Counted from the stretch's first letter, positions 23,931 to 34,434 are shown. The stretch is DNA of 64,000 bases from Liopterus haemorrhoidalis (GCA_963971575.1 OZ020617.1:21041403-21105402); one strand, 5' to 3'. Notes: generated by a model from the sequence alone, not told the origin. Numbers and translations: made by a program.

Positions 23931-24232
23931 AATATTTATTTATTTATATTTCAACAATTTTTTTATATAATGACCCGTTTTTATCTACCTCACCAATACA
24001 CTTAACACTGTTATCTCAGGTATGGTTTACAATGTTATACTTATATTATTATTATATTCATTTATTGTTATACTATGTACATTTATACTGTATTTCGATT
24101 CTCCTGTATGTAGCAGCTCTGATGAAGGAATAAACTATTCCGAAACTGGTCAGCTGTAGATAGTTGTTTTCATTTATGTCCGACACCCGTACAACCTTTC
24201 CACTTATATTCACTACGGACACGACCATCTCC
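23931..24232 (+). repeat. Left direct pLTR of the Penelope-like element
   Basis: Matches 27330-27607 nearly base for base. It contains the hammerhead motif and ends with the short leader (ccatctccacatcgattcat) before the ATG at 24262. Confidence 0.85.
24114..24156 (+). ncRNA. Hammerhead ribozyme, type I with minimal stem III
   Basis: CAGCT (24114-24118) pairs with AGCTG (24152-24156) as stem I. CTGATGA is followed by one extra A, then a 6-bp stem II (GGAATA/TATTCC) with loop AAC, then GAAA. Stem III is A-C/G-U closed by TG. GTC at 24149-24151 is the cleavage triplet. All conserved core bases are present. Self-cleaving hammerheads in the pLTRs are an established trait of Penelope-like elements. 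The extra A before stem II deviates from the strict consensus. Confidence 0.75.
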
Positions 24233-24261
24233 ACATCGATTCATTCTACGGAACCACCAAC

Positions 24262-26712
24262 ATGAGTTTTTTCGAAGAGATTCAACGAAGACATGGACAA
24301 GAAGCACGGTCAGCCCTCAAAACCTGGTCAAACTCCGAGAAAAAACTCACATCGCTCTACAACAGGAAAATCTTCCTCCTGAAATGCAGACAAAATAAGG
24401 TAACACCAACCCACATAAGACAAAATACTAATTACATCCACCCCATCACTTTAATTGACCACCCCTTCTACAACGAAGTCGAGAAAATAATCACCAAATG
24501 CCAACGATCAACCCTCAATTTGGAAATCAAAATAACGCACTGGCAAATTCGAAAAACCAGTCAACAAATGCAAGCAAGTAAAGATCTCGCCCGATCAATT
24601 CTACCACAAGAAACATTCACTAACTTCAACGACAGACTCCACGCCATAACTGAACAACAGTTTTACAAAATTAAAAAACTTAACATAAGTAAACTTAACA
24701 AACTCATCAAAGAACAGATGATAAATACAATAAATATAGAGGATAAATGGCTAAAAAATCTGTCTGACACTCAGATCCCTGAAGATGTAGTATCGATCTT
24801 ATCACTAGGCCCCAACTTCAGCCTTGAACCACATTACAAAGAACTCCCCATTAAAGACATAATTAAAGATGCCGAATTCTGCATTTCACAATCTATCACC
24901 GATGCAGAAGAACAACAAACCACAAGACAAAAATTTGTCAACATACTACAAAACTTCACTCTACATAAATCACAAACATCAAAGAACACAGACAAATTTA
25001 ATCAACAATTTCGACAAGCGAAGAAATTTCTTCGAGAGCACCCTAACCTCCTAGTGTTAAGATCAGACAAAGGCAATAGTACATGCATAATGGAAAAAAC
25101 AACCTACAACGACAAAATGACCAAACTTTTAGAAGAAGATATTTATGCAGAAATAAAGAAAGATCCTACAAAAAAATTCCAAGAAAAATCTAACAGGCTA
25201 GTCGAACAACTAATATCAAGAGAAATTATCACGGAGTATGAAGGCAAATGCATTAAAAGGCACAACTCACTCCCTCCCAAGATATACGGCCTTCCCAAAA
25301 TCCACAAACCAGATTGCCCCCTACGTCCCATAGTATCCTGTATCAATAGCCCATCATCCAACATATCCAAGTTCCTACACAACATCCTTAAAGATCTGTC
25401 CACAACTTTCCATTATAACCTCAAAAATTCCCAAGAGTTTGTTAATAAATGCAAAAACCAACAGATACCTGATAATTATGTATTATGTTCTCTTGATGCC
25501 ACAAGTCTATTCACCAATATCACTAAAAGTTTGGTCCACAAAGTACTACACAAATATTGGCGATCATTAACAGCATACACTACACTTGACAGGGACGAGT
25601 TACTACAGATTATTGACCATATCTTCGACACCAGCTACTTCTTGTATAACGACAAGGTTATTCTCCAAAAAGATGGCACAGCAATGGGCAATATCGTTAG
25701 CCCAACAATAGCTTGTTACGTGATGGAATACCTCATTACCGAAGCCATCAAAAAGGTAGACTATGACATCCCATTCCTGACATGCTATGTCGACGATCTG
25801 TTCCTGACGGTTCCTGCGGATAAGACAGAACACATTTTAGAATGTTTTAATTCAGTGGATGATAGAGTGAAATTCACTATAGAGGAAGAGAACAACAAAA
25901 GATTACCATACTTAGACACCGAGGTTATAAGATCAGAAGAAGGTCTTATTATGACAAATTGGTACACTAAACCAATAGCGTCTGGCCGCCTCATAAACTT
26001 CCACTCTACGAACCCTCTCTCGCAGAAAATAAACATTCTCAGAAACGTAGCTAACACGATGAAACAACTAAGCAGCGAAGTCTTCCATCAAGAGAATATA
26101 GATAAAATGAGACATCGGTTGACAGCCAACGGATACCCTGACAAAATAATAAAAATAATATTAAATACAGACAACACAAAACAGAAACAAACAGTTACCA
26201 ACAGCAGTCTCGAAGAAGAAGAAAAACCCAGATACTTCAGGTTCCCCAACGTGGATGGACTCACCAAGAGAACACAAAAACTGTTACAGAACGACAAAAC
26301 ACGCTTAGCTCTGTACAATCCTAAAACAGTTAACATCCTATTTACTAACCTAAAAACACGACATGAATTTGCATTCAATAGTGATATTGTTTACAAAATC
26401 CCGTGTAAAACGTGTACCAAGGTTTACATCGGCCAAACTAAACAATGGATCGTTAACAGAATACGCAACCACGTCCAAGACTGTAAACCGAACAACAAAA
26501 ATAAATCTTCCTCAACGGCACTCGCATTTCATCACCATAATGAGAACCACGAGTTTGATTGGAATTCTGTAGATATCCTCGATAGAGAACCCATCCTGAA
26601 AAAGCGTCTCCTCAGTGAAATGCTGTATATACAAAAGCATAACACCGTCAACTTTCGCACAGACACAGAAAAACTCAACAAAATGTACACTGTTTTCTGC
26701 AAGTATATATAA
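24262..26712 (+). CDS. Penelope-like reverse transcriptase with GIY-YIG endonuclease
   Basis: The 816-residue protein copies element RNA into DNA and nicks the target. Visible RT blocks, in order, are RSDKGNSTCIM (about 271-281), LPPKIYGLPKIHKP, SLDATSLFTNI (box A), DGTAMGNIVSPTIACYVMEY (box B), CYVDDLFLTV with catalytic YVDD at 509-512 (box C) and RLPYLDTEV (box D). The C-terminal GIY-YIG domain has IVYKIPC-TC, then VYIGQTK at about 721, then R and H further on, with CxxC and HHHNENH residues typical of the Penelope zinc insert. The start is the first ATG after the pLTR leader, and length is normal for the family. The frame is fully open, so the element may be competent. Confidence 0.93.
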   Translation: MSFFEEIQRRHGQEARSALKTWSNSEKKLTSLYNRKIFLLKCRQNKVTPTHIRQNTNYIHPITLIDHPFYNEVEKIITKCQRSTLNLEIKITHWQIRKTSQQMQASKDLARSILPQETFTNFNDRLHAITEQQFYKIKKLNISKLNKLIKEQMINTINIEDKWLKNLSDTQIPEDVVSILSLGPNFSLEPHYKELPIKDIIKDAEFCISQSITDAEEQQTTRQKFVNILQNFTLHKSQTSKNTDKFNQQFRQAKKFLREHPNLLVLRSDKGNSTCIMEKTTYNDKMTKLLEEDIYAEIKKDPTKKFQEKSNRLVEQLISREIITEYEGKCIKRHNSLPPKIYGLPKIHKPDCPLRPIVSCINSPSSNISKFLHNILKDLSTTFHYNLKNSQEFVNKCKNQQIPDNYVLCSLDATSLFTNITKSLVHKVLHKYWRSLTAYTTLDRDELLQIIDHIFDTSYFLYNDKVILQKDGTAMGNIVSPTIACYVMEYLITEAIKKVDYDIPFLTCYVDDLFLTVPADKTEHILECFNSVDDRVKFTIEEENNKRLPYLDTEVIRSEEGLIMTNWYTKPIASGRLINFHSTNPLSQKINILRNVANTMKQLSSEVFHQENIDKMRHRLTANGYPDKIIKIILNTDNTKQKQTVTNSSLEEEEKPRYFRFPNVDGLTKRTQKLLQNDKTRLALYNPKTVNILFTNLKTRHEFAFNSDIVYKIPCKTCTKVYIGQTKQWIVNRIRNHVQDCKPNNKNKSSSTALAFHHHNENHEFDWNSVDILDREPILKKRLLSEMLYIQKHNTVNFRTDTEKLNKMYTVFCKYI

Positions 26713-27329
26713 CATCACAAGGACGTACCCGCTAGTTTGCTGTCCATGTTTGTATTTACTCTGACCTCGGAACCTGGTTTTGTCTTGCCGTCACATACAC
26801 AAGACTTGGTTTCTCGTATACCAGAACACCAGACACGCGTGTAGTCTGTTTGCTTCTCGGGACATGGTGTGGCAGTACCATGACTCAGCCAAACTATACT
26901 TATAGTTTGTCTTACTTAGCAAACATCTAGACGCCATTTCCGTTAGCGTCTGTATACTGACATGGTAAACTCTAGCGGGACTACAACGCATCTCACTCCC
27001 CAGTACAAACCCCTTCTCAACAGATGACACCACATACCCCTTCCTATTTTCACCTAACCACACCCTCTCTCAATAGATGGCACCTATTGTTACACATTAT
27101 TCCTTCTAAAATATCCACGGTTTCAGGTCATCGACCCCATGCATAACCCATATATCAGGATACTACAAGAATCTAACAAATCTGTGATTTTTTCAGCTAG
27201 TCACCATTATCAATCTCATATTACTACGACACACCTGTGCTCATATATATTTTACCTATTTATTATTTTTTAAAACACATTTTAATTTGTTGTATCGTTC
27301 ATTTTAATCTTTGACTTCGTTTTACATTA
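26713..27329 (+). other. 3' untranslated region of the Penelope-like element
   Basis: Lies between the stop codon and the right pLTR. No further open frame of note; part of the element by position. Confidence 0.6.
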
Positions 27330-27607
27330 TTTATTTATTTATTTATTTATATTTCAACAATTTTTTTATATAATGACCCGTTTTTATCTACCTCACCAAT
27401 ACACTTAACACTGTTATCTCAGGTATGGTTTACAATGTTATACTTATATTATTATTATATTCATTTATTGTTATACTATGTACATTTATACTGTATTTCG
27501 ATTCTCCTGTATGTAGCAGCTCTGATGAAGGAATAAACTATTCCGAAACTGGTCAGCTGTAGATAGTTGTTTTCATTTATGTCCGACACCCGTACAACCT
27601 TTCCACT
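27330..27607 (+). repeat. Right direct pLTR of the Penelope-like element
   Basis: Almost identical to the left direct pLTR. It ends at cctttccactt, where it runs into the target duplication, and carries a further hammerhead copy. Confidence 0.85.
27517..27559 (+). ncRNA. Hammerhead ribozyme motif, right pLTR copy
   Basis: Identical core, stems and GTC triplet to 24114-24156. In a transcript running through both pLTRs the two ribozymes would release a unit spanning the coding region. Confidence 0.75.
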
Positions 27608-27836
27608 TTCTTAATAATGATTATAACCAATAAATCTAAAGTCGGTTTTACTGCGTAAGGAATATTTTTGATTAACATTTAAAGTCCATAATACACTATA
27701 AAAGTAACCAAAAAGATCTGGTTTGTCCTTACAAAAGTGGACAGCACATATATATTTAATTAATTAGGATTTAAAGCAGTTAACCAGGAAAATATTAGAA
27801 AGTTGGTTGGTATCTGGGTGAATTTGTACTGCATTA

Positions 27837-28566
27837 AGGCGCATCCCCACTATGCCGCAGTTTGCCAGTTGGCAAGGACAGCTGGCTAAGCCAACTGGCA
27901 AAGCCAGTGGCTGTATAAACGTCCACATCTGTGTTGGCATTTAGTTTAGTCGCACAATGTTCACCGAGGAAGATTTACTAATTGCTTCAGCTGTTGTTAT
28001 CATACATGACAGTGAAAAAAAAAATACGCAAACGGCGCAAACGACTGTTTTGGGTACGTCCAAGTCTTCAAAGTAGATCAGGCACCGGACTTATTACCTT
28101 CTCTCTCTTTTTTTATTTCGCGCGAAAAATGACACACCAAGTTTTTGATTTTATCTATCAATTTCTTCTTTTTGTACTCCAAAACTAACCGCAATTTCCA
28201 ATAGAGCGTCACATCTCTTATTCCTGTCTTTATAGTCCTTTAAACGACAGTCCCACAAAACAGGACGATCCCGGATAAATCGATCAAATTAAACACTTTT
28301 TCGTTTGTCCACTCCATCTATAAACAACGTTGCTCATATGCGTCTGAATCACAACCTGAATTGAAGCCTAAAGCCGCGTGATGCCAGTTGGCACGTACCC
28401 ACTCACCGTTCTTATCGGCTTTCTTTGAAGGAGACCGACACTCGAGCGATTCTCGTTGGCATGCCGCTGGCACGATGGCATGTGCCAACGGTCACGTCTA
28501 CATTACTGCTGGCATTGCCAAATGGCCTTGCCAACTGGCAAACTGTGGCATAGTGTGGACGCCGCT
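27837..28566. mobile_element. PIF/Harbinger-type non-autonomous element
   Basis: Left end aggcgcatccccactatgcc and complemented right end agcggcgtccacactatgcc extend into a shared cagtttgccagttggcaagg block, a TIR of about 45 bp. Trinucleotides tta flank it (27834-27836 and 28567-28569), as expected for Harbinger. The interior keeps a piece of transposase coding sequence. Confidence 0.75.
27958..28188 (+). pseudogene. Harbinger transposase N-terminal fragment
   Basis: After ttcaccgaggaagatttact (FTEEDLL) the open frame 27982-28188 gives KKKIRKRRKRLFWVRPSLQS. The basic stretch followed by (F/W)WVRP is the usual start of insect Harbinger nucleases. A frame change lies between the two parts and the DDE domain is missing, so it is inactive. 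Confidence 0.6.
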
Positions 28567-29096
28567 TTACATGCCGCTCCTGTAATATATCAGCTCTGTA
28601 ATAGAATAATCACTCAGCTGTATATTTGTATTTCATAAAGGTTAAAACTTTTTCAATGACCAGTTGGACTATTGACATTCGGGCGCCTTTATTTACATTT
28701 ATTGGGGTTTATGGGGGTTTATGGTTTTGAAAAAACACAAACACTATTTTCACATCTGAATCTGATTTCTGTCTAATCTGCTCGCGGAGCACAGTTTGGG
28801 AAATTCTGGTATACACCATGTCAATTAGGTGGTTGAAAGCATCCTCAATATTAATAATCTTCTGATGAAAATCTTTTTTTCTGTTTTTCAAGAAATTTTT
28901 CGTTAATCTATTGACGTGTAGCCGCAGATACTTAAATGTTGTATAACGCTCAGAGGTGTTTATTTTTAAAACATATCGGCGTTTCTAGTGTAAGATGCAT
29001 CTATGTAATATGTACTAAAAGAAAATAAAATAGCTTTAAGCATCTTCTGGAATTTCAGTGAAAGCTATGTGACAGTATTTATGGTAAGACTGGGTA

Positions 29097-30290
29097 TTAA
29101 AGGCATATTTTGAAGGAAGTTAATGTAGGGTGAGAATTAGGAAGTTACTTTTAAATGTATTCTTCATAAATAATGAACTTAAACAATTATTTATGTGTTC
29201 CGAATTTACTCCTAGAGTACACAGATGACTCTGACGTAATAGGAAAAAGCACTACTTATGTAAAAGAATAAATGTAAAAGGAAGCAGGACAAATGAGCTT
29301 AAAAATAAAGGAAGATAAAACAAAATACATGTTTATGACTAGATGTCAAGAAAGAGATACGGCAGGGCAAAATGTCACTATAACGATTATAATTTTAGAA
29401 TTTTATGTAGGTCAGTTGTTTCAACTGGTTGGTTATTTTGCGTCATAATTTCAATGACAAACTAAGTGGCGAAAAAATAAATAAATCGATTTTTTTTGCA
29501 TGGGAATTATAGACTAATATTGCTCTTCACTCTTTTATTTTACTAAAACATACCTTTTGAAGTCATATTTTGTATATGTGTTCGATAGTCATTTTGAAGA
29601 TGTACAAATTTTTAAAGTGTTTATTTAATATAGGGACATTTGTATGCTCACATATCTAACTTATAGTAATTTCTAAAAACCTTTTTTATTTAGTTTGTTG
29701 TTTATTTAGCAGTTTTGTGTTTAGTTATATATTTTCTTATAGATTTCCATTTGATATTGTGTGTAGTGCATATCTTTTTAGGTTAAATTCAACGTATTTC
29801 TATTTTCTATTTTTTTTTTCACATTTATCACATTTTTGATCACATCAGCCCCTTTTAGGACTACTTAGCCTATTATAATAGTTTATTTGATTCTATTCTG
29901 TTCTTATTTTTATATTTTCATTTCATTAAGATACAAGTGACGAATATTACATTCGTTAAATGGATGCTATGTAGACGTACTAAACATGACGTCTAAACTG
30001 ACGTCAGTAAAACAGCGACGCAACTGCACTGATTTGCCGACTGCCCTATAGAAAACTTAAAGCATCTAGGGTTTTTTTTTTAAACCACAGAACAGGACTA
30101 ATTGTCCCAATTACACTATGGCTCACAAACATCCATGCCCGGGACCTTTGGCTCGTGAAGCAGGAGCGCTATTTCTACGCTACCAAGGCCGAAATTTTTG
30201 CGTAATATAGGGGTTTTTTAATCAATGAACTTATCTAGAACATCCAAGATAAATATCTAAAAATCCGTTATCATTCCAATAGTCATAGTC
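29097..30290. other. AT-rich stretch with a weak tRNA-like footprint
   Basis: Minus strand near 30120-30170 reads ggtagcgtagaaatagcgct, then cctgcttcacgag, then aggtcccggg, resembling a tRNA-derived SINE head. Otherwise no gene or element recognised. Confidence 0.35.
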
Positions 30291-30294
30291 AAGT

Positions 30295-30430
30295 GGCGGA
30301 AGGAAAGCTTCCGTAGGCCGTCCACGTCTGCGATGGAGCGATAGTATCAATGCAGATCTATGGACTCTTAGTTTTGACAACGGTATCGATAAGATGGCAA
30401 ACCGGACCGAGTGGAATTTTTATGTTAAGT
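30295..30430 (+). pseudogene. Retroelement C-terminal fragment (GRPRLRW motif)
   Basis: Plus strand encodes SGGRKASVGRPRLRWSDSIN and ADLWTLSFDN. The G-R-P-R-x-R-W-x-D motif is common at the C-terminus of arthropod non-LTR RT proteins. About 45 residues; a relic. Confidence 0.5.
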
Positions 30431-30449
30431 AGTCATGAGCTGACTTTAT

Positions 30450-30560
30450 AACGATTGAAGTAGACTTTTGCTGAACAAAACGATCAAAAGCATAATTTAA
30501 ACGTTAAACGTTACTAGTATTCAAAATATAATTCCGCTTAAATCAAAGAAGCAGACTATA
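30450..30560 (+). repeat. Dispersed palindromic repeat family, copy 3
   Basis: Contains gattgaagtagacttttgct, gaacaaaacgatcaaaagc and tactagtattcaaaatataa, matching the family at 7330-7715. Confidence 0.5.
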
Positions 30561-30734
30561 CATATATAAAAACAGATTGCCTCAAGTTGCTAGGAACACG
30601 TTCCTGCGGTAATCAGCTGCTACTGTTCTTTGCTATTAAAAAATAAATAAAATTATAATTTCATAATAGCAAAATAATTAGGTTAATACAGAAAGTATAT
30701 GAAAATAACCGTAATTCCATAATTTGTAACAGTC

Positions 30735-31620
30735 AACAGTCGAGTATTTTTAAAACGGAAGAAGGATTAAGACAGGGTGGAGGATTAAGTCCAACGCTTT
30801 TTATTACATTTATGGATGAAATTATAAAAAAGTGTAAAAATGAAACAACAAAATTCAAGGTTGGATATAGGAATATGCCAATAACTGAAATATCGGAAGG
30901 AGTGTTTGCTGACGACGATGTAATAATAGCAAAAGGACGAAACGAATTACAGGAAAATTTAAATGTATGGAATAGTGTATTAAAATAATATGGTATGACA
31001 CTGAATAAAAATAAAACAAAAGTTATGGTAATAGGAACATATGAAATCATAAATATAAAAATACACGACATTAATATTGAACAGGTTAAGAATTTCAAAT
31101 ACTTAGGAATAGAGATAAGAGAGGATGGAAAACGAGAAATGGAGATAAATACAAGAATATAGAAGACAACAAAACTTTACTTTGACATAAAGAATACACT
31201 CATCAATAGGAAAGAAATAATAAGAACCACAAAAATAAACGTATTCAAAGCTACTGGACTATATACTGGACGCTTTCAAGAAGAGAAAAGATCAAAATAC
31301 AGGCTTTGGAGATGAAGTATTTAAGAAGAGTAAAGGGTGTGACTAAGATGGATAAAATCAGAAATGCAGATATAAGAAAAGAAATCAATATAGAACCAAT
31401 AGAACAATTTATAAAAAACAGACAACAAGACAAGTGAAGCAGATCTGGGAGACCAGAACGTACAGAAAGCAAAGAATAGGAACACCAAGAAATACATGGG
31501 ATAGAACAGTAAAAGGGATACTAGAGAAAAAAGGAAAAACGATTATAGAAGCTAAAAGAATGACAAAAAACAAAAAAGACTGGGCGAAATTCGTATATAA
31601 ACCCGTACTGCCATAATATA
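30735..31620 (+). pseudogene. Non-LTR reverse transcriptase, C-terminal half, decayed
   Basis: Plus strand gives EGLRQGGGLSPTLFITFMDE, then VFADDDVIIAKGRNEL (catalytic FADD), then TLNKNKTKVMVIG and FKYLGIEIREDG (KYLG box), then KIRNADIRKEINIEPIEQFI and RIGTPRNTWDRTV. This order is the RT palm and C-terminal region of a non-LTR element. Stops after LNVWNSVLK and elsewhere, plus frame changes, kill it. It ends next to a (TA)n tract. The exact clade is unresolved. Confidence 0.8.
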
Positions 31621-31673
31621 GAAAAGAAGGAGAAAACAAAGAAATACAGCCTACACCATACTATAGTAGAAGG

Positions 31674-31677
<4 letters not shown>

Positions 31678-31737
<60 letters not shown>
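31678..31737 (+). repeat. (TA)n microsatellite, left part
   Basis: Pure TA dinucleotides ending where the LTR element begins. The same tract resumes at 33089. Confidence 0.95.
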
Positions 31738-31741
<4 letters not shown>

Positions 31742-31911
31742 AGGGTCAGATCTAGTTCTTGGACGTCCATTGTAATATGTTACGATAGTAACGATAACAT
31801 AATGACATATATGTGACAGATTGTACATAGACGTAGTAATAAATGCTTATATGTGCTTGGATTTGTGTGTTTTAATTGATATTATCATAAACGCTATAAA
31901 GCGTTCTAACA
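31738..31911. repeat. LTR, left copy of the TRIM-like element
   Basis: TG...CA ends, 174 bp. It differs from the right copy by a short internal indel (gatagtaac) and a few substitutions. Confidence 0.8.
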
Positions 31912-32439
31912 TTTCTAAAGTTTTCAAGTTCTAAAGGTTTAGAACATATTTTAGAACCGGGAGATAAATTCATTTAATGTATTCTTTGTTCTTTGGAGAT
32001 CTTCAACAAGGACTAAAACAGTGGGAACCGTAGGGTTCTGCTTAATTTGACTTATTTTACCAGTGCAATTGATAACAGATCAAGGTGTAGTTTACCTGAA
32101 ATGGCAAATGTAATGATCTGAAGAAAAATAATAATAAAAAAATGTCAGAATGGACGAGCGTTTGTCTATTGACAGACAAATAGTACGAAAGTAACTAGTT
32201 AGATGATGATGATTAAAAGTGACGATGATTAAAGTGGTAAGAGACATATTATTGCTTTGATTAAATAAGAAGGCACGTTGCGTGTGGGATAATAAGGAAC
32301 TGAGTAGGAAGCAGCAACAGTCACTGAGCTTGTTAGTTAGTGTAGACAACCTGTATTGAAATGAACTGATTGATAGTTGATTTGAGAATTGATAGCTTGT
32401 TGAGTACCGCAAGACACACTGGTCGTTTTTATTTTGTTG

Positions 32440-32770
32440 GCTCTGGATGGTCAGGGACCTCAAGGAGTTCAGAGGAACTCTGGATGGTCAAGGACCTCAA
32501 AGAGTTTTGTTTGACTCTGGATGGTCCGGGACCTCAAGGAGTTCAGGGGAACTCTGGATGGTCAGGGACCTCAAGGAGTTCAAAGGAACTTTGGATGGTC
32601 AGGGACCTCAAGGAGTTGTTGGACCTAAAATGGTCGTGTTTGTCTTGTTGACTCTGGATGGTCAGGGACCTCAAGGAGATGTGTTTGTTTTGTTCGATGC
32701 TGAATGTTCAAGGACCTCAAGGAGTTCAGTGAAAATCTGGATGGTCAGGAACCTCAAGGAGACGGGCAAA
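32440..32770 (+). repeat. 37-39-bp minisatellite encoding Gly-X-Y-like repeats
   Basis: About eight units built on ctggatggtcagggacctca and aggagttc. Two plus-strand frames are open across it. One gives repeated DGQGPQGV, reminiscent of collagen-like Gly-X-Y, and the other gives WMVRDLKEF. The 37-39-bp unit is not consistently a multiple of three, so frame use alternates along the array and a genuine protein is doubtful. Confidence 0.75.
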
Positions 32771-32921
32771 ACTAACATTATGATTTCGTTTACTCTGTTT
32801 TATTTTGCAGTTATTAAATTCTGATGATGCCGTGAGGACGGCCGTGTTACGATAATAAGTTGTTTTATTTTCCAGTTAAATTTGTAGATGCCGCGAGGAC
32901 GCGGCAAGATCAGGGCGGCCG

Positions 32922-33084
32922 TGTAAGGGTCAGATCTAGTTCTTGGACGTCCATTGTAATATGTTATGATAACATAATGACATATATGTGACAGATTATA
33001 GTCGTAGACGTAGTAATAATTGCTTATATGTGCTTGGATTTGTGTGTTTTAATTGATATTATCATAAACGCTATAAAGCGTTCT

Positions 33085-33088
<4 letters not shown>
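32922..33088. repeat. LTR, right copy of the TRIM-like element
   Basis: Same TG...CA ends as the left copy. It is followed directly by the remaining (TA)n tract. Confidence 0.8.

Positions 33089-33138
<50 letters not shown>
33089..33138 (+). repeat. (TA)n microsatellite, right part
   Basis: Continuation of the tract interrupted by the LTR element, with one tac interruption. Confidence 0.9.
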
Positions 33139-34434
33139 ATTTCATAACCACGTATAACCAAAACCGCTGAAAAATACGCAGTTAACGATGGATTACTGTA
33201 CTATTACTAATTATTTATTTTTTCGTATTGATTAATGCATAGATTTTAGAGAATTTTAGATAATAGTGAATGTGTAGGTGAATTTAGGCCGACGGCCTTA
33301 TCTTAGTATTCGTTTGATTTGATTTGACTCAGACCTGAAACTGGATACAGTGCGTTATAACGCAAACTTAAGTGCTTAACTATGAAACTGTATTATTAAT
33401 AAAAAATATTGGTCCTCATTGGCCAAAACTGAATATTTTACAATCAAACAAAAATTGAAATAGAACATTAATAGAGTATTCAGTAAAAAACAATGGTAAT
33501 AATTTAAAATGGGGCACCAAGCATTTTTTTAACAACCAATGATTGAGCTATCTGTGCTCGGAGCTTAGTAAAATATATATATAATAAAAAATGATTCACT
33601 TTCTAGTCGTACTTGGAAGTATAATTTGAAAGTGAAATATTTTTAATCATTTTTAATGTCATTATGGTCAACTTAATTTTTTTACACATCGCGTTTTTGA
33701 GAAACTTCGTGTTCCCTCTACCTTAATACATCGTGTATATGAATTCTTAATATGTTTCACAGACCAAAATGAGTTATATTGAGGGCCAGGTATTTAAAAA
33801 TCACAGAGGATAGGTGGGCGAAATTCTGAAAATCATTTTAGAACGTATGGAAGAAATTCTGAAAATCAATTAAGGACAAGAGGGGTGGAGAAATTTCGAA
33901 AATCTTTAGAGGGAGGGGGGATGGTGATTGTAAAAAAACAAGGGGTAGAAATTAGAGTTTGAAACTTATTGTTGGGCTAGATTCAGCCCGCGGGCTGTAG
34001 GCTGGACACTGCAATATATTGATCAAAAAGTGTTCCCCCAAATATTTTACCCACCAGCCGCTACTGGAAACAATGCTGATTCAAATTACCCCAAGCCTCA
34101 AGCAATGAGAGTCAAAAGTGTTTTTTTTTGTTTTTTTTTTGATAAAGGTAAAAAACTCATGATTGTGACTTTGCAATTTATTTCATAAATATAAATTTCA
34201 TAGCTTATTAGTCACGGTTTTTGATTTGAGTTAAATTAGTAATTATGATTTCTAAATAGTGTTATTGAATATTTTCCTGAAGTGATCGTGTTGAGCATCG
34301 TTTTTATGTTTGACAAATTTTGAAGGTTGTCTGTTTTTGCAACGTAAGCGCTTATTGGGCGGATGACTTGTGAGTACACTGGAGAAAAAACGCGGGCTGG
34401 TGGTAGTTGTTCAGGTGACACAGCGACTATCATG
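33139..34434. other. AT-rich stretch with a possible hAT terminus
   Basis: 33965-34009, complemented, reads cagtgtccagcctacagccc then gcgggctgaat, a hAT-type end rich in GCCCGCGGGC. No partner end or duplication was found, so the element may be broken. No coding gene recognised. Confidence 0.35.

Larger units (their letters stand above)
23751..27603 (+). mobile_element. Penelope-like element, full length with intact ORF
   Basis: Structure from left: an inverted partial pLTR (23751-23930), a direct pLTR (about 23931-24230), an 816-codon RT/GIY-YIG gene, a 3' untranslated part and a second direct pLTR (about 27330-27603). The 16-mer cactttcttaataatg flanks the unit (23735-23750 and 27604-27619). 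The inverted-plus-direct pLTR layout and irregular long target duplications are typical of Penelope-like elements. The two direct pLTR copies are almost identical over about 270 bp, which points to a recent insertion. Confidence 0.9.
21819..28808. mobile_element. hAT-like element (about 7 kb) containing other elements, 8-bp TSD
   Basis: Perfect direct repeats gtatacac occur at 21811-21818 and 28809-28816. The ends tagagtttcccaaacttttt and, complemented, cagaatttcccaaactgtgc are hAT-type TIRs, and both continue into a gagcacc/gtgctccgcg subterminal block. The interior no longer holds a hAT transposase. It is filled by a Jockey-like fragment, a Penelope-like element and a Harbinger derivative. 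Confidence 0.75.
21243..29094. mobile_element. Tc1/mariner-like element, split by a nested hAT
   Basis: 21243 onward (cctagtcttaccataaatat) is matched, in reverse complement, by the sequence ending at 29094 (cccagtcttaccataaatac) over about 115 bp at roughly 80 percent. TA dinucleotides flank both ends (21241-21242 and 29095-29096), as expected for Tc1/mariner. The original element would have been under 1 kb. Everything from 21819 to 28808 is a later insertion. Confidence 0.75.
31738..33088. mobile_element. TRIM-like short LTR retrotransposon in a (TA)n tract
   Basis: Two direct repeats, 31738-31911 (174 bp) and 32922-33088 (167 bp), begin tgtaagggtcagatctagtt and end ttcta(a/t)ca, giving TG...CA LTRs. 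The flanks are tatat on both sides, consistent with a 5-bp duplication but uninformative inside (TA)n. The interior is about 1 kb with no gag or pol, only a minisatellite. Before the right LTR lies a G/C-rich repeated motif (gatgccg(c/t)gaggacg). Orientation is uncertain without a clear primer-binding site. Confidence 0.75.

Noticed and set aside
25143..26718. Minus-strand open frames of 68-96 codons within the Penelope-like gene
   Set aside because: Shadows of the long plus-strand RT gene, no domains.
32092..32463. 123-codon minus-strand frame near the TRIM element
   Set aside because: No domain or context. It partly overlaps the minisatellite and is probably chance.
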